From Neoceratodus forsteri (lineage: Eukaryota > Chordata > Ceratodontiformes > Ceratodontidae), in contig CM028132.1 of the NCBI GenBank assembly GCA_016271365.2, positions 1,190,511,001 through 1,190,575,000 on the forward strand: a stretch of 64,000 nucleotides of DNA. The letters run 5' to 3'. How positions within the stretch are numbered: the first letter of the stretch is position 1; every line of letters begins with the position of its first letter. A model generated the notes under the pieces. The model was not told the origin of the DNA and ran no database searches. It was given only the letters and a program-made list of their open reading frames with translations. Shown here in pieces: positions 1 through 12,545 of the stretch. A program made the position numbers and the translations under genes.

Positions 1-590
1 ACCCCAGTGTCCCACTGGCCCAACCCATGACTTTTTCACACTGTGCTACCACTTCGAGGTCATCAGTTACGATAACCCCAAGATCCCTTTCCTGCTTAGT
101 GACTGTCAGTACTACCCCCATCCTGTACTCCACTCCTAGGTTCCTATGCCCTAGGTGCATGATTTTGCACTTTTTGGCATGTAACCCCAACTGCCATGCT
201 CTTGACCACTCCTGGAGTTTTCCAGGATCCCTGCACATTCGCTACACCCCATTGTGAGTGTCTGCCCTGTTACAGATTTTGGTATCATCTGCAAAAAAAG
301 GATATCTTCTCTTGCAGTTCTTCTGCAGTGTCAGTTATGAAGACATTGAAGAGCACTGGTCCCAGCACTGAGCCCTGCGGCACCCTACTGGTCACTCTCC
401 CATCATTAGCGTTAGTCTGTTAACCACCACCCTCTGTCACCTACCCATTAACCAGTTTCTAACCCAGTTCACCACTTTGGATCTCAACCCTAGGCTGCTC
501 AGTTTCTTTATCAGTCCCCTGTGCAGCACAGTGTCAAAGGCTTCTGGGACATGAATTGAGGTAATCTTTGTCCAGTTCCTAGCAGACAGT
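1..590 (-). pseudogene. CR1-type LINE reverse transcriptase fragment, decayed
   Basis: Read on the minus strand, this stretch encodes the palm of a CR1-clade reverse transcriptase. A VPQGSVLGP-like block (complement of about 365-395) is followed by an LFNVFI-like stretch and the catalytic FADD block, complement of about 285-296. A run of seven A's at 292-298 puts FADD one base out of frame with the preceding block, and no long ORF survives. In life the enzyme would copy LINE RNA at a nicked chromosomal target. The piece runs off the left edge of the window, and recognisable similarity fades near 590. It is a dead fragment. The CR1 clade rests on similarity to the better-preserved copies at 33.3-37.5 kb and 38.2-40.0 kb. 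Confidence 0.75.
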
Positions 591-1959
591 TGAGGAGTCC
601 ATATCAGCATTCATATGAGAGGCCAAGGAGTGAATCGGCATGGTGTTTGAACGGTCCTCTTGCCTACAAGAGGTAGTCCCTACAGGGCAGGGCTGAAGCA
701 CATTCACAGGAGAACTATGGGAAGCTTACACTACTGATACAGTTCTCTATTTGGGTATAACATATTGTTTCGCCATCACTAACCTAGGGTCCATTGACCA
801 CACAAACTGTCCTGGGGTCAGTTGACAAGTGGCACTGACCCAGGATCAGTGCTTCTGGCTCAACCAGTCTCCAGAACCGAGCAACTCAGTAGCCAACATA
901 GTTTAGTGATTAGGGTACAGGGCTCTGAACCAAGAGGTAAGTGGCTGAATCCGGATGTCCCTCATCTTTGTAACTAGACTGGAAACCCATGGTGATGTGC
1001 TGGAATATGAAATGCACACTGAACAGAGTGTGAGGTAGGAAAGAACATGTTTCAGTACACGATTCTCGCAATACACCAACCCTGGATCATGCCGGCAGTA
1101 AACTGCCCCTGGGTCAGTGCTAGGGAAAACAGTTAGCCTATATTTGCCATGTTAATGGATAGCTCATTAGCCCTCAACCTCCAGTGCTGCGAGTCTGACA
1201 ATTTTCATGAACACCTAAAAATTACTAAAAAAGCAATGTTATTACTTTAAGAAAAACAACTGGAAAAAAATTGTCTTTTCCTGGACTTCATTGACTTAGC
1301 TTTTTGTCCGGTATCCAAGCTGTTCCAAAAGAACTAGTTCATGGTTGGTAGTTGTTTGCTCTGGTTAGTAGGAAACCTGTTTGCTACTAGCTAGTTAGAA
1401 AATTGACATCCTGGAGAACTCCTTGAGAGGTTAACATGCTGAAAAGCAGCTGTGCTATCAGGGGACAAACAAACAAACCGCCTTGCCAGTTTTTGTTCTA
1501 AAAATACAGAGGCTGAGCCTTCTCCAGTCTTCTTATATGTGTTTTTCAGAGAAAATTATAAGTGGCAAAAATTGTGATGATCACAGTATTCATAGAATGA
1601 CATGGTTTTGTTTGGGTGAAGCAGAGGGCCATTGGAACAAACTACTGTAATTTGTAAGGGACAGCTTTCCTGACTTTAAAATGGCAAAGGCTCAAAGGCC
1701 TGGTGTGCATGCTTGTACACATTAGGCTGATAGGGGCCTACTGTGTTCCTATCAGCCTGACTATGGATATCACAGTAGTCGTTTGCAAAGACAAGGTCAG
1801 TAAACCCTCAATTAAACAAGGAAAAAACATACTCTGTCCCCAACATTCCCCATACTCTGGACTCTGCCAAATGGAGATGGAGACAGCAGTTTTATCCCTT
1901 GTGTGATGTGGTCTGGGAGGAACCAGGAAGCAATATATGAATGAGGATGCAGATGGCTC
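591..1959. other. No gene recognised
   Basis: AT-rich sequence with only short open frames, none resembling a known family. I see no splice-flanked coding block, tandem array or clear terminal repeats. Probably old, decayed interspersed repeat or plain intron. Confidence 0.5.
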
Positions 1960-2250
1960 TTTAAGAGTGAGGAAGTTTTTATTTTACAGAGAGATAAGCC
2001 ATGGAACAGTCTGCCAGCGGAGGTGGTAGGCACCAAAACCATTAATGGGTTCAAGCACGGCTGGGACAGAGTTTAGGGCTTATTAGTTACTGGGGGGGGG
2101 GATCAGTAAGGCAGAGAACATGGGCACAGGTAGTGCGGACAAGAAAACCTGTATACACAACAGGTCTCGATGTACTATAGGGTATTTCAGGCAGACGGGG
2201 TGGACTGATGGTCTTTTACTGCCATCATTGTCTGCATTTCTATGTAAAAC
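1960..2250 (+). pseudogene. CR1-type LINE 3' end fragment
   Basis: The plus strand encodes the tail of a CR1 ORF2. A block reading PWNSLPAEVV-like then INGFKHGWD is the 'WNSLP...FK..WD' signature that closes CR1 proteins, also seen here at 33.45-33.6, 39.8 and 62.83-62.91 kb. It is followed by a short 3' UTR that ends near 2247 in ATTTCTATG, a CR1-like terminal motif. The piece is heavily 5'-truncated, as is usual for LINE insertions, and has stop codons. It is in the opposite orientation to the fragment at 1-590, so the two are not one copy. Confidence 0.65.
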
Positions 2251-2609
2251 AGACCTCCTAGCTTTATTTGTGTAGCCCCTCTCTGGCGCCATCCTAGAGA
2301 GGGCCACTACCCCTGGTTTGCCGGCCAATACAAAGTTAAGGGGCCAGGGTTCCTCAACTGATATTACACGGGGGTCCTTTCCCAAGAATAAAATAAAATG
2401 GTGGTGCCTCCACCCAGGGTTCAATTAGTGGGTCTGTTCACTGCCAGTACAGCCCCCTGGGATGTTGTACCAACCCACCTCCCCAAACAGTTGCCTCAGC
2501 CATGGACTTACCAGACTCAAACCTTCCCACATTAAAACTGTTGGCATCATTAACTTTAGGTAATAATATGCTCACCAAAATCAGGCTCTTGACTCAGCTC
2601 TTTTCTGAA
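2251..2609. other. No gene recognised
   Basis: Short open frames only. A G-rich run lies just upstream (2092-2101). I see no identifiable feature. Confidence 0.45.
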
Positions 2610-3055
2610 ACAGTAACATCATTTATTTATTTAGTTTTTGTTGACCGGGTAAGTGCACTAGACAAATCCTGCCTATTTTCAGGCACGACCCAGGGGAAGG
2701 GGATACAGATGAATGCCAACTGACCTTGAACCAAATTAAGCTGCTGGTGGCATTTTTATTGACTGAGGGAAATTTGGCCAGGACACCAGGGGAAATTCCC
2801 CTACTCTTTTCGATAAGTGCCATGGGATCTTTAACATCCACCTGAACTACCACCAATCCAGGCAGATGGGACCTCTGTTTAATGTCTCATCTGAAAGACG
2901 GCACCTCAGAAGTGCAGCACCCCCTCTCATGCTGCACTACAGTGTCAGTACTGGGATATTAACCCAAGTGCCAGATGTGGCAACTGAACCCACAGCTCTC
3001 TGATCTCCTGGCCTCAGAGTTGAGCGTGCTACCTACTGAGCCACCGACACTACCA
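2610..3055 (-). mobile_element. tRNA-derived SINE
   Basis: On the minus strand the element starts near 3055 with a tRNA-like head: box A TGGCTCAGTAGGTAGCA, then a degenerate box B GGGTTCAGTTGCC. This is the internal RNA polymerase III promoter of a tRNA-derived SINE. The body includes the complement of CATCTGAAAGACGGCACCT (2888-2906), a block I recall from widespread vertebrate SINEs. The 3' end (2610-2660) runs into an AT-rich tail, TAAATAAATAAA. Closely related 3' tails occur at 19.0-19.2 kb. Such elements encode no protein and are mobilised by a LINE sharing their 3' end. Family assignment beyond 'tRNA SINE' is from memory. Confidence 0.65.
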
Positions 3056-6000
3056 TACACTGACATAATTTATTTGCATGGGGAGGGTTAGGATGGGTAA
3101 AGTGAAACAGACGTCAAACAAACATTTTAATTTGCATTTAAAGATTTTCTATTTCCCACAATCATTCCCCCTTATTTTGATTCAAACCCACCATTTTACT
3201 CAATGCAGCCACCATCTCTCTACCTAGCTATCTGACTGCTGCAGGTATTCCCAAATCCCAGTTCCACTGGTACCAGTTCCAGAATGATGCCTCGGATTCT
3301 GTCCCTGGGTACCCAGCTGTTAAGTTGCAGGCGTGAGGTGCAGCTGATCAGCTGGCATTGGTGCGCTTGCTGAATTAAAATTAACTTTATACAGCTTTCT
3401 TTGGTTACTCCACTGGCTCCCTTCGCCAGTGGGCATAAGATGAACAAAACTATATACAGTCCCCAGGATTTGTAGGGCAATTCCTGTGTTTTACTCACGG
3501 TTCTGCAGAATCAGTCCTTGGGTGGCACAAATGACTAAAGTCTAGGGGGTTGGTGAAACTGCAGATGCAGAACCGAGCTCGATGCTTGAACCTGAAGGGG
3601 CAAGGAAACTGCAGTTTGGATCTTCAGCTTGATTGGAGATCACACACCTTGTCCCCTTCGGCACTGGGTTTTGGATGGAAACTTTAAATTATCTTTTCCT
3701 TTTCTCTTAGTTACCAGCTTCAGTGTGTAGCCAAAGCAGTTTCTGTTTCTTCCATCTCCCAGACTCTGGGGGGTGGTGCAGAGTCTAAACTACAGGTTCA
3801 TCACAACAGTGTTTTCTCAGCCGTATTTCAGGAGCAGACAGCAGGTACCCAACCAGATAGCCCCTGCTTATCCTTCTGCTTTCACGGTCTCTCAACTTCA
3901 ACACAGCGATCACGTTCGTGCTGACTCACTCACAATTCCAGAACTTTTTCTCAGCAAAACATCAAGAAAGTCTCTTTTTTTTGCCATGCAGGTTCATAAC
4001 AATCCCAGAAGAGGCTCTCTGTTCAGCTTCTCTGAATCCTGATTCCCATCCAATTTCCAGTAGCCATTCTTCTATGCTACAACCAGTTCAGACCTGTGTC
4101 TTCCCCTCATCTCCTTAGACACATAGGAGACAACTCCATGGGTGCTTGGGTGCTCAAACACTCACAAATTTGACATAAGCACCTTCAATTTTTTTTAAGG
4201 GCAGCCTGCAACAAAGGATTACTAAGGAACTTGGTCACAGGAAATTACTGGCAATGAGCACCCACAAAGATTCATAAAAGTTGGCATTCCTACTTAGACA
4301 CTTTGTCTATGCCAGGGTCAGACAGAACCTTTTGCCTTTTCCATACTTTCACACAACTTTTCATTCACCTCTCAGATCACTCGTGTCTCTCTGAGCAGGT
4401 GCAGATGAATACTGGGAGGCTCTCTTCTCCTCAGGATCAGTCAATTTTCCTAATCCCTTTTCCTTTTCAAACATCCTTTTCTTTATATCTTCACCACTGT
4501 GGTGCAGCTTCCTACCACAGCATCAGAATCCTGCAGCTCTCCTTCTCCGAAGAGCTGCCTGCACATTCTCCTCCAACTCTCCTCAGATGAGGGACAGGTT
4601 GCTGGCAGCCCCCAAGCAGACCCTCTCCCAGCCTTGCATCCCCATTCTCTGCATAGGGGTTTGAACCCCCCTCCCTGTGGAGTGGTTCTGCTGAATTGGA
4701 CCCAGAATCTCAAAGTTCTTGTCTTTTGGGAGCTTTCTGGCAGCTCCCCATTGGCTGGAGCCAATATCCTTAACTAAAATTAACATGTATGAGGCTCCCT
4801 CGACACCTCATTGGCTGCTCAAAACAGCACCAGAATAATCCCCAGTAATTTCCCCAAGAGTCCTTTCACAAGCCCCATAATCCTCCTGGCACGCCCTGGC
4901 CCATTGATTGGTTATGCTGGCATCACATGGTTGATATCATAGCTGCTGAAGTAAAACATTTTACTGAAATTCCACAATGTCCCATCTTTATTGTTCCTTC
5001 GGCCAAGCAATTTACTTTAATACAAGTATCTTCCCCACACATTTGTAGCCACCCCTGTGCCCTATTAAGTGGCTGTACTCTTTAGCATTCCCCTTTAGCT
5101 CGCTCTCAGTCGCTGGAGCCATTTTCATAGCCCCCTAAGCAGCCACACACAGTCCCAGTGCAGCCCAGAATATGTCTCACATATACACCCTGCAGCTGCT
5201 ACATAACACATACTGTATTTATTTCCCCAGTGCTCCATAGATGTACAGCAGAACCTTTCCTCTGTTAAGCTCTTAGACCATTTAATACATTTTATCTATT
5301 TATTTTCTTGTCGCTAGTGCTGTTACTTTAGCTCCCAGGTGGCTGGACAGGCTTGGCTCATTAATATTCATGAGCCCCCTGGAAAATTCTTGAGCATGAC
5401 TGGCGCTCCGAAAAAGCATTTTCTTGACCTCCCAGTTGCCTCCCCAATTCTCCAAAGGTCTCTGGTCCCCTTTTGCTTTACAAAAGGACCGGGACAACTG
5501 GAGAGGCAACTCTACCGGCCGCCGAATGCCCAAATGAAGATGCACATGTGCGGAGATCCGGCAAGCACCCAAAAGTGCAAAAAAAACTGGCGGCTCTGCA
5601 CTAAGCTCCCTTGGCCTTGCTTTTCAAAAAAAATTATGAGGTTGCCCAGAGGGAGAATTCAGGGCACCAAGGAGACATTTGGAGCACAGCCAGGATTACA
5701 GGGGAAGATCGGGGAAAACAGAAGCAACCTCGGGGGGCTAACAGGTAAGCCCCCGACAAGGGGGTTAAAGTTGGATATGATGGCCTAAACAAACACATAT
5801 ACAGTGGAGAGACAGCCCTCATGACAGTAGATGTAATTGTTAAGCAAAACACATGCTGCAAGTATGGAGATCCTACACCTCCTTTGGAACCACATAGGAA
5901 TGTATTATGTTTTGACTTTGTAGCATCGCCTGTCTAAATACAACCATCTGTACATGGGTGAATGCTAGTTTGCATCCCTGAAGCATAATGAAAACTGAAG

Positions 6001-6285
6001 GCTGTTGACTGCATGGATGTTGGTAGCATTTTCGCCTGGACCAGAAGGTTGTGGCTTCAGCTACCACACTAGGACTTGGGCTCATACAGTGCTGAATGTG
6101 CAATGCAGAACTAACAAAATGTTGTACTGAGAGAGATGCTATCCTTTGTAGAAAACACAGACCAACTCCCTTTATATTTTTTTTTGGGTTGCCTAGGTGG
6201 AGGTTGAAGAACTCCCTAATGTCACAGGGGAATCATTGGGAAAACAATTTCATAACACATTTCTGTTTCTATTTCACATGCACCT
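3056..6285. other. Unclassified intergenic or intronic DNA
   Basis: About 3.2 kb without a gene I can support. The longest open frame (5339-5788, 149 codons) has no family signature and unremarkable composition. I found no RT, transposase or conserved exon-like blocks. Parts such as 3220-3500 and 4880-5120 read like non-coding long-terminal-repeat or old MITE sequence, but I could not define ends or target duplications. Confidence 0.45.
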
Positions 6286-6289
6286 AGGT

Positions 6290-6485
6290 TTTTTTTTATT
6301 CTTTGGTAACTGGGTAAGGCCCACTAGGCACAAGTGCTTGTTTTCAGGGGTGATCCAGGAGCACTGAGGTAAAGTGACTTGCTCAGGGTCATACAGTATG
6401 CAAGCGGAGGTTTGAGGAATAAGACTCATGTCTGCTAGATATACCAAGCTCATTCCAATAGCTTGTTACTCTAACCTCTTGGCTG
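6290..6485 (-). mobile_element. MIR/CORE-like SINE fragment
   Basis: The complement of about 6370-6405 carries the 'TGTATGACCCTGAGCAAGTC'-like block typical of MIR and other CORE-SINEs. It is preceded by a degraded tRNA-like head (complement of 6455-6485). The 3' end near 6290-6340 (TTATTCTTTGGTAACTGGG) resembles the tail of the SINE at 2610-3055. Non-coding and old. Confidence 0.55.
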
Positions 6486-6599
6486 TGGGTTGGAAAAATC
6501 CTCTGCCGTTATTGGTAGAATCTGATCACATGACCATGCGTTATTCCAGCACAACAGCACAGGTCAGAAATGTTTAACTTTCTGAATCTCATTACATGG

Positions 6600-9500
6600 T
6601 TCTAAAATTTATAAGCATTTGTCAATGTCGAATTTTTGCATGTACAACGTCTGTGGCAGGCTTGCATAGTGAGATGAGTAATTTATGGTGGATCCTGGCA
6701 TCCTAACTGTAGGTTTCTGCCTGCACTGTCACTTAAAATTGTCAGGTTAACCTAGTTGTCTGGACACAGTGAATGGGACCATCAGGCCTCGAGTTGCACA
6801 TCAACCCCTTGTGAGGGAAGACTCTGGCCCACCACAAGATGTCATGTGTGCCAGAGCACTGCTGTGTCCCTCCCCTAGCGGAACCAGTGCCGCATTCTGC
6901 AGCACCTTTCCCCCAACCTTGACCCATTCAGTAGGCTCATTGAGCTTGCACCCAAAATCAGGTCACTAGCAGTGGAAGGCAACTTGGTCCCTCCTTGGTC
7001 AATGGCCATCCCTGCAAACAACGTTAATTTATAATTTTTTGTAACAGTTTTGACCCCACAATTTCAACATAGTCATTTTATGGCCCCCCCTTCTGAACAT
7101 GACAGGTGTTATTTATAAAATACTGGCTGAAACTGCATTTCACAACACAAGTGCGAAATCACATTTTGGTCAGGATTCAAAAAATGACAGCTGAAGGGTT
7201 CATGTGGTGGTGTGAAGAAATGGCTATGTTGAACATTTGGGGTCAAAATAATGAAAATTGCCCAAGTTATGAGTGAGCATTGAAACATTTTAACGTATGT
7301 TCATAACTTTAGAAGAAGAATCATCAGCATTTATATTGCGCTTTTCATACACAGTGTATCCCAAAGCACTTTACAAGCAATGCTAGACTGGTAGTGAAGT
7401 GACCGAATGTGTAGTGGCAGCCATATCGCACATCAGCACCCACACCCAACCTGGATAATTTACTGTTTTTAAAGCAGAGCTCTCTGCCTTGGTGGGGGAT
7501 GGGTGTCTTGCTTCACCTGTTGAGCTACCCCCTTCAGTTGGACTAGGGAGCTAGGAGATGCCAAGCATGTTGAGTACAGAATGGGGCTGCTCATGACATC
7601 TGGGGAGGTGGGCAGGGTAAAATGGTGAGGAAAAACCCTGCAAGGCAGGATGACGCCTCGCAGACCTCAAAGGTCCTGCACCACCGACCAAGCTGTGACT
7701 GGCAGATCTGGCTGTGTAGCTGCTGGGAAGGGAGCATGGCCCTCCCTCCTGCCTTTGCCACAGATGGGTATTCTGTGGGGGATTTAAGACCAGTACAGAT
7801 AAGCCCCGGGGATGGTGGTTGTAAGGGCTAGGGGATGGTCAAGTGCCAAAGAAGGCCCTGTAGTGGATAAAGGGCATAAAACCCTATATATAAACAAACT
7901 GTATTCAGAGCCAATAGGGCTGAAGCCGAGGTATGTGGGGTAAAAATATTGAAAATTATTTTGTTGATATTTTGACACCAAATTTTCAACATAGCCTTGT
8001 TAAGACCCTGCCTCATGGCGAAGGGCAGAGAAAATGTTCAACTCCTGACCTAAAGATGATTTTGCGCAGGGACTGCAAAATCAACTTTCAGGACGCAAAA
8101 CACATTTTGGGCTGGAGTTGAAAAATGACAGCTGTCACATTCATGAGGTGCTGCAAATATATGGCTATGTTGTAAATTTGGGGGTAAAAATATTGAAAAT
8201 TGCCAAAGTTATGAGCCTGCATTCGCAAAATTCAGTGCAGGCTCTTAACTTTGTTTTTTTAATATTTTTACACCAAATTTTCATCATAGCCTTCTTATGA
8301 CCCCATCTCATGAAAAGGGCAGAGAAAATGTTCAATTCCTGCCCAAAAGGTGATTTCGTGCAGGGACCGCCAAATCACCTTTCAGGATGTTAAAAAGGCA
8401 TTTTGTCCAGGATTTGAAAAATGACAGCTGTCACACTCATGAGGTGCTGCAAAAATATGGCTATGTTGTGAATTTGGGGAGAAAGTATTGAAAATTACCA
8501 AAGTTACGAGCCTGCATTTGCAAAATTCAATGTAGATCATAACTGTTTTTTTAATATTTTTACACCAATTTTCAACATAGCCTTTTTATGACCCCACCTC
8601 ATGAACAAGGGCAGAGAAAATGCTCAACTCCTGCCTGAAAAGTGATTTTGCACAGGGACCGTGAAATTATCTTTCAGGATGTTAAAATTTTTTTAGCCAG
8701 GATTTGAAAAATGACCGCTATCACACTCATGAGGTGCTATAAAGATATGGGTATGTTGAAAATTTGGGGCAAAAATATGCAAAAATAAGTTATGCTACTA
8801 AGTTCAAAACCCCACTGAAATACATTGAACCACATACCTGTTTCTTCAGTTCTCAGTCTGGCTTTGAAGATTGAAGACGTGTCTGCAGTCCAGACAGGAT
8901 TATGGCATTGAACCCCTGATGGATAAGAAAGGGCTTGGGAGGTGCGAGGTAATGGGTGCTGAGTGGGAGAGTTGGGTAGGGAGAATGGTAATGGTGCAAA
9001 AGATATTGATAGACGATTTTCTTTTTACAGGTTAAAAAGAAAAAAAAATGGAGGATTCCCGATCGTGACACTGGGGGATTAGGCACCCCCAGTGTCACTG
9101 TTATGTTTCTGGGGGTGGGATGGGGTGGTGGGTGCTGAGAGGGAGGGAGGGTCGGTGGGGATATGAATAATTTCTTTTAAACACATAAATCAGCGATCAG
9201 GTTGGAATACAGCACAGCCCACCATGACCAAGATGGCAGCCATGCAGTACTGCACGTGCGCTAGTGGCCGTGCATGCGCAATACAGTTTGGCAGCCATCT
9301 TGGACATGGCAGAGTGTGCTGTGTTCCACCATGACCGCCAACAAACAAAAAAAAAATAGGGCGGTGCGACTGCCAATGCCGAGAGCGAGCAGAGTGCTTC
9401 ACGGTCGTGGAGGTGATATGTTGCAACTCCTATATGTTGTTCGGACAGAAGGGATGCACTGCCTGCTTTTTTGATAGCAAGAGGTCTGCAGTGCTATGCC

Positions 9501-9650
9501 CACTGCAGCCCTAAAAACTACTACAACAGAACAGCTAAGTTTGCTAAATAAGCAGTTTTCCTTAGTATACTCTATTAGTAGGAAGAGTTCAGCATAGGCG
9601 ATGGAGCTATAATACAGTGTTTACAGCTGCCCTGGACTCTATTGCACCAT
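6600..9650 (+). repeat. Dispersed non-coding repeat family, copy A
   Basis: This copy aligns by eye, in the same order, with 19310-20470. Shared landmarks are AAGCATTTGTCA near 6612 and 19322; GAGATGAGTAATTT near 6673 and 19382; CACATCAACCCCTTG near 6797 and 19509; AACCCTGCAAGGCAGGATGA near 7633 and 20133; and a block containing TTTGCTAAATAA near 9541 and 20390. Copy A has about 1.6 kb that copy B lacks, including the ~293-bp tandem array at 7930-8800. A segment near 7335-7380 (GCGCTTTTCATACACAGTGT) resembles the 3' end of L2-type LINEs. There is no open frame with a recognisable domain. It lies immediately upstream of an L2-like ORF and could be LINE 5' sequence, but that is unproven. Confidence 0.6.
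7930..8800. repeat. ~293-bp tandem repeat, about three units
   Basis: The marker ATAGCC within the TTTTCA(A/T)CATAGCC-like block recurs at about 7991, 8286 and 8577, giving spacings of about 295 and 291 bp. Each unit carries GGGCAGAGAAAATG, a CAGGGAC box, AAAATGACAGCTGTCAC and GAGGTGCTGCAAA-like blocks. Related single units occur near 7045-7260 and 19700-19930. The units have diverged and are non-coding. Confidence 0.75.
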
Positions 9651-9879
9651 CCACATTCACCCCTTGATCTCCCATCATAGTTCACCTTGGTACTTTGCTG
9701 AGCTGCGGCAGCTGAAGACAAAAGGGCAAAAGTTGGAGCATTTCTGGAGAAGTGCCAGGTTTGTGGAGGATAGATTGGCATTGAGAATTCACTATGCTGA
9801 ATATCAATGGACAATTGACCTGAAAAAGACAGAATTCCTGTAATGACTGGTTGCTGCAGGGAAAAATCACCCAGCCCAA

Positions 9880-11450
9880 CTCTTTTGCACTGTGGACAGG
9901 TTGTTAAATCCTCCCTGTCTGCACTCCGTTGGAGCCATTTCTGCAAAAAAGTGCAAGGAGTTTGGGCACTTTTTCACTGATAAGGTGTCAGCCATTAGGT
10001 CTGAAATTTCTTCGAGTGGCCTGGCTTGGGCCAGTGATGGTGGTACCTTTGATGTCCTATCAACTGTTTGCTGGACCTGGGTCCAATGTAACTGCTTCTC
10101 AGTCTTAGGGCCAGTATTCTCAGAGATTGTGAATGGGTCCCTGAGGGAGGGTGTCTTTTCTTTGGCCTTGAAAAGGGCTTTGGTCAGGCTTCTTTTAAAA
10201 AAAGCCACCCTTGGACCCTGACGTTTTAGTGAATCACAGGCTTGTCTCTAACCTACCCTTTCCAAGGAAGGTTATTGAGAAGGTGGTGGCTGAGCAACTG
10301 ACGGATTGCCTGGAGCCTTTTTCCATCTCTGAACCTCTCCAGTCAGGATTTCAGCCTCGTCACAGCACTGAGACAGCTCTGGTCAGGGTTACACATGATC
10401 TCCTCCTTGCGATGTACCGAGGGCTATGCTCAGTCTTGGTGCTTTTGGACCTTTCATCAGCATTTGACACAGTGAATCATGGGGTGCCATGGGATCACCA
10501 GAGGAACTATGTAGGCCTCAGCAGTGCAGTTTTGCACTGGTTTGAATCCTACTTAGCTGGGAGAATGCAGCAGGTGGCTGTTGAGAAATTTACTTTGTAG
10601 GTGTTTGTGTTGTCCTGTGGAATTCCGCAAGGCTCAGATCCTCACACCCATTGTATTCTCTGTGTACATGTTGCCATTAGGGGAGATCATAAGGTGGTAC
10701 AATGTGGGATTTCACTGTTATGCAGATGATACCCATTTGCACTTGTCCTGTGCCCCTGACTATACATCTGCGACTTTGGTGCTGAGCCATTGTCTGGCTG
10801 AGATCAATGACTGGATGGCCTCAAACTGGTCATGTCTCTACCAGGAAAGACAGAGGTCAAGATTATTGAACCTGGTCACTGGTGCTTGTCTGCTATCAAG
10901 GATATGGCTCTCCATGTATTGGGTGGCCATTCCCTCGCGGCAGCCAGTACATTTAGGGACCTGGGGGTCATTTTGGATGTCAGATTGACATTTGAACATC
11001 AGATGTCTTCTGTTGTCTGACCTGGCTTCCTCCGTCTGTGGAACATCACCAGTATCAAGCTGTATTTAGCTCAGGATGACCTAGTGACAATCATCCATGC
11101 TTTTGTCACCTCTAGTTTGGACTACTGTAACATTATTTACTTAGAGCTATCTGGATGTTTGATGCATTGACTGCAACTAGTGCAGAATGCTGTGGCCTGG
11201 ATGATAGTGGACCCCTCATGGAGTGACCACATTACACCAGTTCTGTGTGCTCTGCACTGAATGTCTTTGTGTTCACATATCACCTTCAAGATTTGCTTGC
11301 TAACATATAAGGCCCTACATGGTCTGGGACCAGACTACTTTAAAGAGCTCCTGATTCCGTATCACTCAGTCCACCCACTCTTTGCTCCACCGATGCTGAT
11401 CTGTTGGTCATCCCCCCCCCCCCCGCCAGACTTAAATCCTGAGTGACGGA
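9880..11450 (+). pseudogene. L2-like LINE ORF2, reverse transcriptase portion
   Basis: The plus strand encodes the RT half of an L2-group LINE in several overlapping frames. An FFTDKVSAIRSEI-like linker (about 9960-10010) is followed by the fingers block VNHRLVSNLPF with GFQPRHSTETAL (10217-10385), LLDLSSAFDTVNH (10444-10480), a SYLAGRMQQV block, and HCYADDTHL with the catalytic YADD near 10717-10728. Further on come DLGVILDV and a C-terminal LLTYKALHGLGPDY (about 11285-11340). The normal protein nicks target DNA and reverse-transcribes its own RNA. The endonuclease is not visible, so the copy is 5'-truncated or degraded. Frameshifts near 10200, 10590 and 10830 and several stops make it a pseudogene. 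It ends around a C-run at 11413-11423. L2 versus a sister clade is not resolved. Confidence 0.8.
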
Positions 11451-12240
11451 GCTTTTTGAGGGTTCTATGTGATAACAGTGATTCAAAAATAGTGTTAACA
11501 AAAACAGCAAGTGCACATCGCCAAAAGTCAAAATGGCGATGTGCACTACAGCACAGTGCACAAACAGCAGTGGGTGGCCAGGTCTCCTTAGGGGGGCACA
11601 GTATGTACTGATTTTTATGCAGGAGGCTATAGATAGATAGATAAAATTTCTGTTTTTATACAGGAAAAACATGTCATTAGGGTTATACAACCGTGTTTAC
11701 AAGATGGTCCTGTTTGTACCCAAGGGTTGCTATGTTATAAATATAAACATTGTGTATAAACATATTATAAAAGGACAATACACATGGTTTACAATATTCT
11801 CCTAGGACAAGATAATAAACAACAACTATTTACAATGACATTTAAATGGATATAGTTCATTTGCCCCCCACAACTCCCATTTCTAATATCACCATCACCT
11901 GGGGGTGGGGTGGACATTAAGGAATAGGGGAAAACTCAGGAGGGGACTTCTCCCTGGGGTAACAGAGGTTACAAGGGGGAGAAGGGAAAACAGATATTTA
12001 ACCAAGACAACCCCCAAAAAAATTAAACAAGGAGCAAAATTAAAACCCAAAAACAGTATGTCTCAAAGTCAGCCTTGAACCTGGGTCCACCAGCTACAAA
12101 GGCAGTGACTCTTGTGAATCCACCAAACGACCAGCTCAGAACTGACCCAACCAACATATCCCCATGTACTGCATAAAACAAGTACTCCCTAGGAACAACT
12201 ACTCTGTACCACAAGGAAATCGCTGAACGTACAATGCACT
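11451..12240. other. No gene recognised
   Basis: AT-rich sequence with short AT repeats (ATAGATAGATAG near 11630). No coding or RNA feature that I can support. Confidence 0.4.
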
Positions 12241-12545
12241 ATAAAAAATACATAGCGCATTTGACAATCACTATTTTAACGTTTCCCAAATTGAGTCACT
12301 TAAATTTATTTGCTCTAGTCACAGGATACCCTATTTGAGTAGCAGTAGTGGTGTATTTTATTCAAAATCTTGAAAAGGAAGCACTCCGTTGAGCAAGCTC
12401 ATTTCAAAGGAGGTCCTATATACAATCATTCTGTTTCCAAACATTCAATCTGACATAAATATACAAGATAAGAAAAAGAACCCGTATATAAATATACATT
12501 CCAATACAGAATACCAATAGAACAGGACACTAGTTGGAATCAGAC

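Noticed and set aside
5043..5092. TGTAGCCAC...GTGGCTGTA, possible LTR or MITE ends
   Set aside because: Only about 35 bp apart and with no flanking duplication. Chance inverted repeat is the simpler reading.
5339..5788. 149-codon open frame on the plus strand
   Set aside because: No domain or family signature, ordinary composition and no exon features. Expected by chance in 64 kb of six frames.
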